A stretch of 64,000 bases of DNA, taken from Bacteroidota bacterium (GTDB lineage: Bacteria; Bacteroidota; Bacteroidia; Chitinophagales; LD1). The stretch is from positions 1 to 64,000 of the forward strand of contig CANJZE010000019.1 of NCBI GenBank assembly GCA_947479455.1. Direction: 5' to 3'. Under the pieces are notes generated by a model. It did not search any database, was not told the origin of the DNA, and worked only from the letters and a program-made list of their open reading frames with translations. The stretch's first letter is position 1, and every line of letters starts with the position of its first letter. The position numbers were made by a program, and so were the translations under genes. Below are positions 16,798 to 25,717 of this stretch, in pieces.

Positions 16798-18705
16798 TTA
16801 GGATATAGCGCTTTCTACAAAATACATATCAATTTGTCCTTTGTTCTTGGCTTCTATTTTACCACGGTGGGTGCAAATAAATTTGTCTTGAACAAGTTCA
16901 AAGGTGGCTCCCGATATATTTATTTTTCCCTCCTCTCCATGTTGCTCCATTCGCGCTGCCACATTTACAGTATCACCCCAAATATCATATGCAAATTTAC
17001 GCAGCCCTACAATGCCTGCTACTAGTGGGCCGCTATGAATACCCACTCTAATTTCGAAATAGGTTTCGCCTTTTTTGATTCGCTCCTCTTTAACTCGCAT
17101 TACAAATTCCTGCATTTCTAATCCTGCAGAAACTACATAATTGGCATTGTCTTTATCTGCTATAGGCAAGCCACCTACACATAGATATGCATCGCCTATT
17201 GTTTTTATTTTTTCGATTTTATACTTAGAAATTATTTCGTCAAAATTTTTGAAATAAAAATCTAGTTCCGATATCAATTTGTCATGACTCATTTTTTCGG
17301 CAGCACCAGTAAAATTTTTAATGTCGGCAAACAATACGGTAGCTCTATCATAATTTTTTGATTTGGAATGGCCCGTTGCTTTCAATTCGTTGGCCACTTC
17401 TTCGGGTAGAATATTTAGAAGTAAATCGTCCGATTTTTTCTTTTCTGCTGCTATTAGTCTACTGTCGTTTCGTTTTTGAACAAAAGCAAAAATTGCCAGT
17501 GCTGCAATTATGCCTAATAGCCCAAGGCCAATGAATGACGCTTTTTTCATTAGCCTTTGCTTTTCTAATTGTGCATTCATTTCTGCTTTCTCCTTTTCCT
17601 GAATGGCGCGTGCTATTTCTCTTTCCTTTTCAAACTTGTCGTGCAGCTCCATCTGAGTAAGTTTTTTGGCTAGCTCTTCATTTTGATTTTTCTGTGCTAA
17701 TTCATAAAACTGAATGTGGTAATCAAGTGCTTTGCTTTTATCGCCTTTATAGAAATAGCAGTAATACAATACTTCTGTAGCATCTTTTTGCAAAACCAAA
17801 TCGTTTTTTTGTTTGCCGTCCTCTAAACTTGATTTGGCTAAATCAATAGAAAGGTCGTAGTCCTTATCGCTAAGCAAAATTAAACTCAACAACAGTCGGC
17901 TTTGACTAAATGCTGCAATTGCCCCTGTTTGTTGATATAGATCCATAGCCTGCTGAACAAACTTCATTGCTTGTTTCGAGTCATTTTTATCGTAGTAAAT
18001 TAGTGCGAGTTGATGATAACATCCGGCTTTATTGTTTGTGTTTCCGGCAGCGTCAGACGCTGCTGCGCTCTCAGTAAAGTAAGCTATAGCCTTGTCAATG
18101 TGCTTGTGTTTATACTCGAGATTTCCAAGCGAAGAGAGTGCGGAAGGAATCCATTCGGTAAAATTATTTTCGGTGGCAATTTTTAAAGATTCGCGATATA
18201 GGCTATCTGCCTTAACGTCTTCGTCAAGCGATTGATAAATTCCTCCTAACCCATCAAGCGAACGGGCAAGATTTTTTTTGTCTTTAATGGCCACAGAAAT
18301 TGCTCCCGCCTTTTGATATTGTTCAAGGGCTTTAGCAAAGTCGCCCTTATTGATCTCAAGGTTTCCGTTCCAATAATAAGCGTAAGCCAAGGTAACCGAA
18401 TCCTTTGCGCTATGACTTAGGGAAATTGCTTCGGTAAGAAAAATTTTTGCCTTGTCGTAATTGTCGTGTTTATAGTTGGCTATGCCAATGATGGTTGTAG
18501 CAAGTGCCCCGTTTTTTTTATCGCCTTTTTGGTCGGCTTGAGATTTTGCTTCTTCTGCTAGCCGAATGGCTTCGATAGGATTTTGGTTTAATTGTTGTTC
18601 GGCCTGTTGATTGAGCATGGTTGACTCAGCACTGGTTTGAGAAAACAATATCGAAACAAAAAAAAGATGAAAAAGAAGACTGGCGGAAAATTTCCTCATC
18701 GGCAT
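16798..18705 (-). CDS. Class III adenylate cyclase with TPR sensor domain
   Basis: 635 residues. A signal peptide (about 1-22, FHLFFVSILFSQTSA) is followed by roughly eight TPR-like units (about 30-360), a coiled coil, a transmembrane helix (ASFIGLGLLGIIAALAIFAFV) and a cyclase domain (about 440-630). Catalytic motifs are FADIKNFT, KIKTIGDAYLC, YDIWGDTVNVAARM, so both metal Asp, the ATP-selecting Lys and Asp, and Asn/Arg are kept. The cyclase domain closely resembles that of the downstream gene, consistent with tandem duplication followed by sensor replacement. Cytosolic cyclase with an extracytoplasmic TPR part is inferred. Confidence 0.88.
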   Translation of the reverse strand: MPMRKFSASLLFHLFFVSILFSQTSAESTMLNQQAEQQLNQNPIEAIRLAEEAKSQADQKGDKKNGALATTIIGIANYKHDNYDKAKIFLTEAISLSHSAKDSVTLAYAYYWNGNLEINKGDFAKALEQYQKAGAISVAIKDKKNLARSLDGLGGIYQSLDEDVKADSLYRESLKIATENNFTEWIPSALSSLGNLEYKHKHIDKAIAYFTESAAASDAAGNTNNKAGCYHQLALIYYDKNDSKQAMKFVQQAMDLYQQTGAIAAFSQSRLLLSLILLSDKDYDLSIDLAKSSLEDGKQKNDLVLQKDATEVLYYCYFYKGDKSKALDYHIQFYELAQKNQNEELAKKLTQMELHDKFEKEREIARAIQEKEKAEMNAQLEKQRLMKKASFIGLGLLGIIAALAIFAFVQKRNDSRLIAAEKKKSDDLLLNILPEEVANELKATGHSKSKNYDRATVLFADIKNFTGAAEKMSHDKLISELDFYFKNFDEIISKYKIEKIKTIGDAYLCVGGLPIADKDNANYVVSAGLEMQEFVMRVKEERIKKGETYFEIRVGIHSGPLVAGIVGLRKFAYDIWGDTVNVAARMEQHGEEGKINISGATFELVQDKFICTHRGKIEAKNKGQIDMYFVESAIS

Positions 18706-18765
18706 AAACTTTTTTTGAAAATAGATTTTATCTGCAGAAAAAACAATTGCCTTGCAAAACCAAGG

Positions 18766-19239
18766 CTACTGTTTTGTAAAATGAAATTCAATTCGTTTAT
18801 ACGCTCCGTTTGTTTTCCCTTCAATGTATGCAATAAGTTTTTTTCTGCCGACTAGTCTATAAACAATTCGCTTCGGGAAATCATGCGCTGGGTTTTCTGC
18901 CACAAAAGATTTTGCAGTAACTGAAGTGATTTTAAACTCTACTTCTTTTCCGCTGTTCTGACCACGCACTTGCGGTATGTAAAAACAGTTAGTGCCGCGC
19001 ACCACCAATCGGATTGATTCATCATAAAAAATATCTGTTTCGTCTTTATCGTGTTCTTCCTGCGCGTAATGGTAACTGATGCCACCCATCATAGTATCGT
19101 TTATCGCCTGCCACTTTTCGTACTCCTCTTTGCCATCTTGCTTCCAGTTTCCTTCCAACCACGAAAATTGTTTTACAGAATTTTCTTGAGCATAAGCAAT
19201 TGAAGTTATTGCTGTAAAAAGCAAGAGCATGTGTCGCAT
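18766..19239 (-). CDS. Exported DUF6265-like protein
   Basis: 157 residues if started at ATG 19239 (MRHMLLLFTAITSIAYAQ), which is a signal peptide. A longer upstream frame exists but would run through the paaJ end. The body shows FSWLEGNWKQDG, MMGGISYHY and ENPAHDFPKRIVY, the pattern of DUF6265, a beta-barrel-like domain of unknown role. It begins two bases after the PaaJ stop, in the position where a reductase subunit often follows in paa operons. Its relation to phenylacetate metabolism is unproven. Confidence 0.72.
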   Translation of the reverse strand: MRHMLLLFTAITSIAYAQENSVKQFSWLEGNWKQDGKEEYEKWQAINDTMMGGISYHYAQEEHDKDETDIFYDESIRLVVRGTNCFYIPQVRGQNSGKEVEFKITSVTAKSFVAENPAHDFPKRIVYRLVGRKKLIAYIEGKTNGAYKRIEFHFTKQ

Positions 19240-19240
19240 T

Positions 19241-19750
19241 CTAAATTGGTTTGAATTGTTCAAAACCCTGTTTACACGAAAAGCAAAAACGAATAGCCCT
19301 GCAAAGCGTTGAACCAAATGCAGAGCGCAAAGTGGTATCAGTGCTTTGGCAATACGGACAGCGAACATTATTGAGCTGTTCTTCTGTTAACTCTTCGTCA
19401 TTCAACATAACCGGTGGTGCTAAACCGAATTTTTCCACTTTCACTTTTGCTTCTGGTTTCATTCTGTCACTCGTCCACTTAGTTTCAAAATCAACTTTCA
19501 CTTCTACCTCATCAAAGCCAAGCTTCAAGACTTCTTCGCGGATATTTTTTTTGATGACATCAATTGCTGGGCAACCAACGAAAGTGGGTGTCATTGTAAT
19601 AGAACAAGTCCGAAGTCCGAAGTCCGATAACGGAAGTTGAATGCCTGTAATCATTCCCATATCCACTACAGAAATCACAGGAATCTCCGGGTCTTTCACA
19701 TTTTCGAGTGCAAGCCAAATTTGTTGTTCTGTAATTTCTGTGATTACCAT
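19241..19750 (-). CDS. paaJ: Phenylacetyl-CoA epoxidase subunit PaaD (PaaJ)
   Basis: 169 residues. The N-terminal MIP18/DUF59-like domain shows VKDPEIPVISVVDMGMI and TPTFVGCPAID; the C-terminus has a zinc-ribbon pair, CPYCQS and CFSCKQGF, as in PaaD. PaaD helps assemble or mature the epoxidase complex. A 7-bp tandem repeat (19607-19627) encodes the segment SDFGLRT in the loop before the TITPT-like strand. That segment looks inserted compared with the family's compact loop. The start overlaps the PaaC gene end by seven bases (19744-19750). Confidence 0.9.
   Translation of the reverse strand: MVITEITEQQIWLALENVKDPEIPVISVVDMGMITGIQLPLSDFGLRTCSITMTPTFVGCPAIDVIKKNIREEVLKLGFDEVEVKVDFETKWTSDRMKPEAKVKVEKFGLAPPVMLNDEELTEEQLNNVRCPYCQSTDTTLRSAFGSTLCRAIRFCFSCKQGFEQFKPI
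19607..19627 (-). repeat. Three exact 7-mers inside paaJ
   Basis: AGTCCGA is repeated three times without error inside coding sequence. Three copies make 21 bp, which keeps frame and yields SDFGLRT in the protein. Confidence 0.92.
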
Positions 19751-20508
19751 TCTGCTGTTGCTTCATCGCTTCTGACTACTTCACACATTTCATCTAAAAG
19801 CGGTTTCAGATATTCTGAATGAAACCCTTTTCTACCTCCGTAAACTATTTTGCTTTCATCAGTTGCGGGAATTTTCAGGCTGGCTGCTTCAATAATTGGA
19901 ATTATTTTTTGGAGCCACCGTTTTTTCAGTTCCTCTTCTCCTGCAAAAATATTTTCTGAAATCAAATCGTTTTCAAATTCACTTTTTTCAAAAATGCCAA
20001 GGGCCAAATGCCAGGCATAATTCAAAGAGGTTTGCAAGCGTGCTTTACTTTCTTCTGTTCCGTTGCCGAGTAGTTTTACAAAAGTGTCAGCATGCATGAC
20101 GTGGTATTTTATTTCTCCTTTCACCTTCTTCGCTAATTGCGCTAACGGCTGAAAAGAAGATTGTGTAAGCATATCGTACCTAATCAATTCCGCATGGTCG
20201 AAAAGAAATTGACGAACAATGCTGAAATCGTATTCGCCAATCGGCTGCTCAACTAACTGACAGCATTTGAAATTTTTTTCTTCGCGTTTAAATGCAAGTG
20301 TGTCTGCATCCGCTTCTCCCAAAACATCATTCAAGATTTTGTAGAGTGCTTGTGCATGTCCAATTTTATCTTGCGCCATAGAAGAAAATGCGAGGTCTTC
20401 TTCCAACATTGGACCAATACCAGTCCATTCTGAATTGCGGTGGCCAATGATGAGCGCATCATCTGCCATCTTAAAAAGTAAATCTTTAAGTGCGTTGCTC
20501 ATGTTCAA
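19744..20508 (-). CDS. paaI: Phenylacetyl-CoA epoxidase subunit PaaC (PaaI)
   Basis: 254 residues of the ferritin-like PaaA/PaaC fold. LEEDLAFSSMAQDKIGHAQALYKIL is the first helical motif, HVMHADTFVKLLGNG the second. PaaC is the structural partner of catalytic PaaA in the epoxidase that converts phenylacetyl-CoA to the ring 1,2-epoxide. As in the family, the diiron ligand set is incomplete compared with PaaA. It overlaps the neighbouring genes by a few bases (four with paaH, seven with paaJ), supporting one translationally coupled operon. Confidence 0.92.
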   Translation of the reverse strand: MNMSNALKDLLFKMADDALIIGHRNSEWTGIGPMLEEDLAFSSMAQDKIGHAQALYKILNDVLGEADADTLAFKREEKNFKCCQLVEQPIGEYDFSIVRQFLFDHAELIRYDMLTQSSFQPLAQLAKKVKGEIKYHVMHADTFVKLLGNGTEESKARLQTSLNYAWHLALGIFEKSEFENDLISENIFAGEEELKKRWLQKIIPIIEAASLKIPATDESKIVYGGRKGFHSEYLKPLLDEMCEVVRSDEATAEW

Positions 20509-20867
20509 ACTTTATTCTTGTTTTGAAATTTTTCAATTCTATCTCTTACCTTATAATATGCTGGGTCACGAAAAGTTTTTTCGGGAGTGGTTTCAAACAT
20601 TTCCTCATCTTCTGAACTGAACGTGTAAACATCGCTTGTCTTCACCACCCAAAGGTTGGTAGTCTTTCCTCTTCTGCCAAAAACTTCTTTCGCCATCACT
20701 AACGCCATTTCGGGATTTGATGCGTGAACAATGCCGACATGCGTTACATGTTTTCCTCTTTTCTCCTGATGAAAAACTTCGTAGGTAATTAAATGTGAGT
20801 TTGTCTTTTCAACTTCCGTTGATGTTTCTAAAGACAAACGTTTTATTCTTGGGTCAAGTGTTTCCAT
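20505..20867 (-). CDS. paaH: Phenylacetyl-CoA epoxidase subunit PaaB (PaaH)
   Basis: 120 residues. TYEVFHQEKRGKHVTHVGIVHASNPEMALV and VFGRRGKTTNLWVVKTSDV (cited in part) are the PaaB core, ending KVRDRIEKFQ. PaaB bridges PaaAC units in the complex. It is somewhat longer than the usual 95-residue protein because of about 20 extra N-terminal residues (METLDPRIKRLSLETSTEV). It lies between paaG and paaI and overlaps paaI by four bases. Confidence 0.92.
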   Translation of the reverse strand: METLDPRIKRLSLETSTEVEKTNSHLITYEVFHQEKRGKHVTHVGIVHASNPEMALVMAKEVFGRRGKTTNLWVVKTSDVYTFSSEDEEMFETTPEKTFRDPAYYKVRDRIEKFQNKNKV

Positions 20868-20884
20868 TGTTTTCTGTTTTCAAA

Positions 20885-21871
20885 TTACGCTAAAGGTGCT
20901 ACATATTTTTCTGTCGGATTCATCAATGCTGCTCGCACCCATCTTCCCGCTTCTTCCGCAAATTTTCTCACAGCAATCCTTTCTGCATTACAAGGACCAG
21001 CACCGTTTATTACCCGTTTGAATTCGTTCCAATCGGGATCGCTGAATTCCCAAATGCCATCGTTGTTCTTTTTTAAATTAGGGTCGGGGAAGGTGATATC
21101 AAGCTCCCAAATTTTAGGAACGTATTGGTCGAGAAACTGATTTCGCATATCGTCATTACTCGCCAATTTCACTTTCCACTTCATTAATTTTTCGCTGTGA
21201 GCGCTCAGTTTATCTGGTGGACCAAAAAAGTGTAACAAGGGAACATACCACCGGTTGATGGCATCCTGCAAAATTGCGCGCTGATGTTTTGTGCCTGTGG
21301 CGAGGTAAACCACGTTATCATGGCCTTGCTTTAAATGAAAACTTTCTTCATAACAAATTCTCTCGAGCGCACGACAATAAGGACCATAACTTCCTTTGCT
21401 ATTAATAACCTGATTTACGATTGCTGCGCCATCCACCAAAAACCCTATCACTGCAATATCGGCCCATGTTTTTGCAGGATAATTAAATACGTTTGAATAT
21501 TTCGATTTACCGTTCAACAAATCGTTCAGCATTTCTTCGCGTGTTTTGCCAAGCGTTTCGGCTGCTGAATAAAGTAATTGACCGTGACCGATTTCGTCCT
21601 GCACTTTTGCAATAAGCGCAAGTTTACGTCTGAAATTGGGTGCACGTGTAATCCACGTTCCCTCAGGCAACGCACCCACAATTTCTGAATGTGCATGCTG
21701 CTCAATCATTCGTATCAACTGCTTGCGGTACTCTATAGGCATCCAATCTTGCGGTTCAATTTTTTCGCCCCGTGCAATGCGCGATTCAAATGCTTCCAAC
21801 TTCTCGGGATCTTCCACCGTGCTGTTCATTCGTTTTGCATCTTCTTCCGATAAGTTTGTGCTTCCGTACAT
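20885..21871 (-). CDS. paaG: Phenylacetyl-CoA epoxidase catalytic subunit PaaA (PaaG)
   Basis: 328 residues. This is the diiron monooxygenase subunit. Helical carboxylate/His motifs are visible: [29 protein letters not shown] and [16 protein letters not shown]. Together with PaaB, PaaC and PaaD it epoxidises the ring of phenylacetyl-CoA, the first committed step of aerobic phenylacetate breakdown. The start ATG 21871 lies four bases after the TetR gene stop, so regulator and enzyme are co-transcribed. No PaaK ligase, PaaE reductase, PaaG/PaaZ hydrolytic enzymes are in the window. Confidence 0.93.
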   Translation of the reverse strand: MYGSTNLSEEDAKRMNSTVEDPEKLEAFESRIARGEKIEPQDWMPIEYRKQLIRMIEQHAHSEIVGALPEGTWITRAPNFRRKLALIAKVQDEIGHGQLLYSAAETLGKTREEMLNDLLNGKSKYSNVFNYPAKTWADIAVIGFLVDGAAIVNQVINSKGSYGPYCRALERICYEESFHLKQGHDNVVYLATGTKHQRAILQDAINRWYVPLLHFFGPPDKLSAHSEKLMKWKVKLASNDDMRNQFLDQYVPKIWELDITFPDPNLKKNNDGIWEFSDPDWNEFKRVINGAGPCNAERIAVRKFAEEAGRWVRAALMNPTEKYVAPLA

Positions 21872-21874
21872 GGT

Positions 21875-22450
21875 TTATGATTTAAGTCCTTTTAATAATA
21901 ACTCAGAAATATCCTCTGCAATTTCTTCCTGCGATAATTTTTCGTTTGAATGGTACAATTCGTAAGTAGCGTTTAGTGCAGAAAAAATTGCGAAGGCAAT
22001 TAATTTCGAATTCATTTTTTTGAAATCTCCTTTCTTTATTCCCTTATCAATAACCTCCCGGAACTTCATTTCGTATTCGAATCGCATTTTTTTGAATTTA
22101 CTCAAATGAGGTTGCTCTAAAAATACCCATTCGTTGAAGAAGACTTCCGAAGCTTCAAGGTTCATTGCAATTACCTGGATGTGCGCTTTGATAACCGCTT
22201 TCATCTTTCGCTGCGATTTCTCTTCTGTAGTTACTGCCTTATCAAACCCAACAAAAAAATGTCCTGCCATGTCGAAACAAATTTCGCGTAGCAAATCATC
22301 TTTACTTTTATAGTGGTTATATAAACTTGGCGCCTGTATACCTACTTCTTTGGCCAGCTCGCGCATTCCCACGGCAGCATAACCGCGCTCACGGAAAAGT
22401 TTTTGGGCGGTTTGTTTTACCTTTTCTTTGGTTGATTGTTTTGTTGCCAT
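21875..22450 (-). CDS. TetR family regulator of the paa operon
   Basis: 191 residues. The N-terminal helix-turn-helix reads VKQTAQKLFRERGYAAVGMRELAKEVGIQAPSLYNHYKSKDDLL (cited in part); the rest is the all-alpha ligand domain. It is the first gene of the paa operon and is preceded by three palindromes in a 55-bp spacer, so self-repression and induction by an aromatic-CoA (phenylacetyl-CoA, as in PaaR-type TetR regulators) is a reasonable inference. Ligand not shown. Confidence 0.85.
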   Translation of the reverse strand: MATKQSTKEKVKQTAQKLFRERGYAAVGMRELAKEVGIQAPSLYNHYKSKDDLLREICFDMAGHFFVGFDKAVTTEEKSQRKMKAVIKAHIQVIAMNLEASEVFFNEWVFLEQPHLSKFKKMRFEYEMKFREVIDKGIKKGDFKKMNSKLIAFAIFSALNATYELYHSNEKLSQEEIAEDISELLLKGLKS

Positions 22451-22452
22451 AG

Positions 22453-22505
22453 GTTAACGATTAACAACAAAAGAAAGAAATTCTTTCGAAACTAACAAGT
22501 GTTAG
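22453..22505 (-). promoter_or_regulatory. Three candidate operators upstream of tetR-paa
   Basis: The spacer before tetR contains GTTAA-CGA-TTAAC (22453-22465), GAAAGAA-A-TTCTTTC (22473-22487) and CTAACA-AG-TGTTAG (22492-22505). The last overlaps the hflX stop codon. Arms are perfect in all three. Which is the operator is unknown. Confidence 0.5.
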
Positions 22506-23746
22506 GATTCTAAGGTAGTATCTGTCTGTGTTAAGTAGTCTTGCCAATAGCCGGCTTTGTATGGATAGCGCTCGAGATAAAGTTTTTTCACCTTCTGAAA
22601 AAGCAGTTCGCGCAGGTCAGCGGTGTTGCGGTTTTGAATAGCGGAAACAAAAATGCAATTGTCGTGAGTCTTAGCCATCCAGCTTTCTTTTAATTCGGCT
22701 AATAAACCATTCCTGATTTCATCGGGCAAGAACTCATCAAACTTCTTGTGCTCATACAAATCCATTTTGTTGAAGATGACGAGAACGGGTTTTATTTCGC
22801 ACTTCAAATCTTTCAGAATTTCGTTAACCACATTCATTTGGTCTTCGAAAGCGGTGTGAGATATATCCACCACATGCAAAAGAATATCGGCTTCAATAGC
22901 TTCATCTAAGGTTGATTTAAAACTCTCTACTAAATGATGGGGAAGTTTACGAATGAACCCAACGGTGTCGCTCAGTAAAAAGGGAACAGTATTAAAAGTA
23001 ACCTTACGAACTGTGGTGTCAACCGTTGCGAATAATTTATTTTCAGCAAACACCGTTTCCTTTGCGAGCAAATTCATCAAGGTAGATTTGCCTACATTGG
23101 TGTAGCCGACCAACGCCACGCGTATCATTTCGCTACGATGTTTTCTGCGCACCATGTTTTGCTTGTCAATCTCCTTCAGCTTGTGCTTGAGTAAAGAGAT
23201 TTTTTTCTCCGCCATTCGTCTATCGGTTTCAATTTCTTTTTCACCGGCTCCACCACGCGTTCCTGTTCCTCCGCGCTGACGCTCTAAGTGCGTCCACATA
23301 CCTTTTAGACGAGGCAGCATATATTGCAGCTGAGCTAATTCAACTTGTGTTTTTGCCTGAACAGTTCTTGCACGTTGCGCAAAAATGTCGAGGATTAACA
23401 TACTTCGGTCAAGCACTCTTTTCTTTACGACCTCTTCAATATTGCGTTGTTGTGAAGGAGATATTTCATCGTCAATCAAAATTAAATCAATGCCTTTATC
23501 TTCTACATACGCTCTTATTTCTTCCAGCTTTCCTTTGCCTACATAGGTTTTATTATCGGGATGCGGCAGTTTTTGTGTGAAGCGTTTCATGGTTTTTACA
23601 CCATCTGTTTCTGCCAAAAATTCGAGTTCGTCCAAATATTCTTTGGTCTGTTCTTCGCTCTGGTTTTGCGAAACTAAAGCAACCAACACAGCGGTCTCTA
23701 CATGCACAGTCGTATTATCAACTTTAAATTTTGGTTTTTCGCTCAT
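22502..23746 (-). CDS. hflX: GTPase HflX
   Basis: 414 residues from ATG 23746; an upstream ATG adds 26 unlikely residues. The N-terminal HflX domain shows TYVGKGKLEEIRAYV and SPSQQRNIEEVVKKRVLDRSMLILDIFAQRA (cited in part), then GGTGTRGGAGEKEIETDRR. The G domain has G1 GYTNVGKST, G3 DTVGF and G4 NKMD. HflX binds the 50S subunit and rescues stalled ribosomes after stress. The reverse spacer to the DUF3078 gene holds a hairpin. Confidence 0.93.
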   Translation of the reverse strand: MSEKPKFKVDNTTVHVETAVLVALVSQNQSEEQTKEYLDELEFLAETDGVKTMKRFTQKLPHPDNKTYVGKGKLEEIRAYVEDKGIDLILIDDEISPSQQRNIEEVVKKRVLDRSMLILDIFAQRARTVQAKTQVELAQLQYMLPRLKGMWTHLERQRGGTGTRGGAGEKEIETDRRMAEKKISLLKHKLKEIDKQNMVRRKHRSEMIRVALVGYTNVGKSTLMNLLAKETVFAENKLFATVDTTVRKVTFNTVPFLLSDTVGFIRKLPHHLVESFKSTLDEAIEADILLHVVDISHTAFEDQMNVVNEILKDLKCEIKPVLVIFNKMDLYEHKKFDEFLPDEIRNGLLAELKESWMAKTHDNCIFVSAIQNRNTADLRELLFQKVKKLYLERYPYKAGYWQDYLTQTDTTLES

Positions 23747-23773
23747 GTTGTTTTGTAAGGCGTGCAAAATAGA

Positions 23774-23804
23774 AAACGTCCCGCAGTAAATATGCGGGAC
23801 GTTT
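23774..23804 (-). terminator. Terminator hairpin, same family as a dispersed palindrome
   Basis: AAACGTCCCGCA, loop GTAAATA, TGCGGGACGTTT: a 12-bp perfect stem after the DUF3078 gene. Its core CCCGCA.TAAAT.TGCGGGAC is nearly the same as the element at 54773-54803. Confidence 0.75.
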
Positions 23805-23824
23805 CTCTGACGTAATTGATTCAA

Positions 23825-24991
23825 TTAAAACTTTACTGATAGACCAAGCCCGAATTGTTCAAAAATTTGAAGTTTGCTATAACCCTTCACAGTATTTCCG
23901 GTTACATCTTTATCGGTAATTCCATCCGGTCCCTTTTTGTTCGTATCGTTGTTGCGTACATCTATAGGCACCTGCGCATTGTATTGATAAACAAACTTAC
24001 ACGAGAGTGTTGCGTTTAGCCACTTGTTTACCTTAAACACAATATCGTTTTCCCATTTCACCACCGGAATGTGTTTAGATGTTAGTCTAACCGTATCGGT
24101 GCCAACGGTGTTCAAAGTAGAATTGTATGAGGGCAAATACTGATTGTAACTGTCGTTCAAATATGCTCCGAAAACATTCAAATGCGATTTCCAATTTACG
24201 TTCTTAATAATGTCTTTTTGAAAAAGCAAATCCAACTCCCATCCTAATTCACCCATAAAAGCAGAGCCCTTCTTCAAGCCAAATCTGGTTTCGTCTACGT
24301 TATTATAATAAGCGTCTGTAAATTTTCCAGTGGGTAATGTGTCCATATTTCTTCCTGGGTTATCTTTTGTCACAAAAGTCATTTTACCTTCTACCGGAGA
24401 GAAGAACAAAGTGAAATAATCTTTCGGCTTCCATGTTAAACCAGGACCAATAGTTAACACCGCAGGTGCAGCAAATTTTGAAACGGTATATCTTCTGAAA
24501 CCACTATCTGTGGTATCGGTTAAGGAGTAATCGTAACTCGGTGTAATTTGTGTTTCGAATCCGAGTCGGGCAGAAACATAAAGTGATTTCGACACAGCAT
24601 AACCCAAAGAAGTTTTAATGCCAAACACATCTATGTTCTTTTGTAAATTGCTTTTTGCTAATGATTTGTTGCGAATCAATCCATTAGCTACCATTCCCCA
24701 TTTCGCATCTAAACTGTTGTCCCAAATCAATTTGTCTTTTTTGTAATTTGCATACAAACTTGCCCCTAACAAAAACGCAAAGTTGTTATTACCACCAGGT
24801 CCCCATTGGTAAAGTGCCGTTTGGCTGACCATAACACCTATGTAACCTCCAATTTTCCAGGTAGAATCACTCACATATATACCCTCTCCCCCCAATATAA
24901 ATTTTGGTCTTTTTTTTACGTGCGTAGAATCTTGTGCCATTGTTGCACATACAATCATTAGTAGTGCAGAAAGTAGAATTGTTTTCTTCAT
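23825..24991 (-). CDS. Exported DUF3078 protein
   Basis: 388 residues from ATG 24991, which starts a signal peptide (MKKTILLSALLMIVCATMAQ); the longer frame upstream has no signal and is not likely. Motifs WKIGGYIGVMVSQTALYQWGPGGNNNFAFL and DSLDAKWGMV-type stretches (cited in part) match the DUF3078 outer-membrane beta-barrel family common in Bacteroidota. Alternating aromatic/polar strands continue to the C-terminus FGLGLSVKF, which ends in Phe as outer-membrane proteins do. Role unknown. Confidence 0.82.
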   Translation of the reverse strand: MKKTILLSALLMIVCATMAQDSTHVKKRPKFILGGEGIYVSDSTWKIGGYIGVMVSQTALYQWGPGGNNNFAFLLGASLYANYKKDKLIWDNSLDAKWGMVANGLIRNKSLAKSNLQKNIDVFGIKTSLGYAVSKSLYVSARLGFETQITPSYDYSLTDTTDSGFRRYTVSKFAAPAVLTIGPGLTWKPKDYFTLFFSPVEGKMTFVTKDNPGRNMDTLPTGKFTDAYYNNVDETRFGLKKGSAFMGELGWELDLLFQKDIIKNVNWKSHLNVFGAYLNDSYNQYLPSYNSTLNTVGTDTVRLTSKHIPVVKWENDIVFKVNKWLNATLSCKFVYQYNAQVPIDVRNNDTNKKGPDGITDKDVTGNTVKGYSKLQIFEQFGLGLSVKF

Positions 24992-25235
24992 AAGAACATG
25001 TTTTGGTTTGGTTTCAAAAATGCTGCGCTTATTCAAAATATCATGCCACGTTTTACACAAAAGAGAGGTTCTTTCATCTTTTTTATAAGACAAGTGAAAA
25101 TTTTTTCTCCCTTAAAACCAACGGGTTAGACACGGTTCTAGTAAAAACACAGTAGTGTGTGTTGCATAATACCATTTAATAAACGTATCATTGCATCGTC
25201 AAGTAGTTGATTAAACAAACCAAAAAACAACAATC

Positions 25236-25589
25236 ATGAAAAAGAAAATGTCAACAGCGCTATTTATTACCACCTACTTTTTGTTGATGAGCACCATCGG
25301 AATAATTGCTGCCGTTCCGGGCAATGTAGAAAAGACAGCGAAAGAAAATGTGCGCAGAGAAATTATGCGCAACATCACTTGCCCTGAATATGTAACTGAA
25401 AATACCGAAGCTAACGATGTGAAAGCTATCGTATCGGTAGATGAAAAAGGAAAGGTGAGTTTATATGAAATTAATTCGGCTAACCCTGAATTGAAAAATT
25501 ATGTGGAGCAATCGTTGAAAGAAATGAATTTGAAAACAGCAGTGCCTACAGAAAAATTTGTACTCGTGGTGAAGTTTCGTGTGGCGTAA
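25236..25589 (+). CDS. Small exported protein, possible TonB-like fold
   Basis: 117 residues. A signal peptide (ALFITTYFLLMSTIGIIAAVPG) is followed by a region RREIMRNITCPEYVTENTEAND and VSVDEKGKVSLYEINSANPEL, then KFVLVVKFRVA. The pattern of a beta-strand with a final hydrophobic strand resembles the TonB C-terminal-like small exported proteins of Bacteroidota, but I cannot confirm this. It is divergent from the DUF3078 gene across a 240-bp spacer in which I see no clear element. Confidence 0.65.
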   Translation: MKKKMSTALFITTYFLLMSTIGIIAAVPGNVEKTAKENVRREIMRNITCPEYVTENTEANDVKAIVSVDEKGKVSLYEINSANPELKNYVEQSLKEMNLKTAVPTEKFVLVVKFRVA

Positions 25590-25717
25590 ATCAAAAGCAG
25601 GCGGAACCGGCATGAACCGGCACCGCAATTTTTATTGAGGAGGCTTCGCAATGATTTCATAGATAAATTTAAAAGCAGTAGAAGAAAATTTCAAGTAAAA
25701 ACTAAAATCAAAACAGT

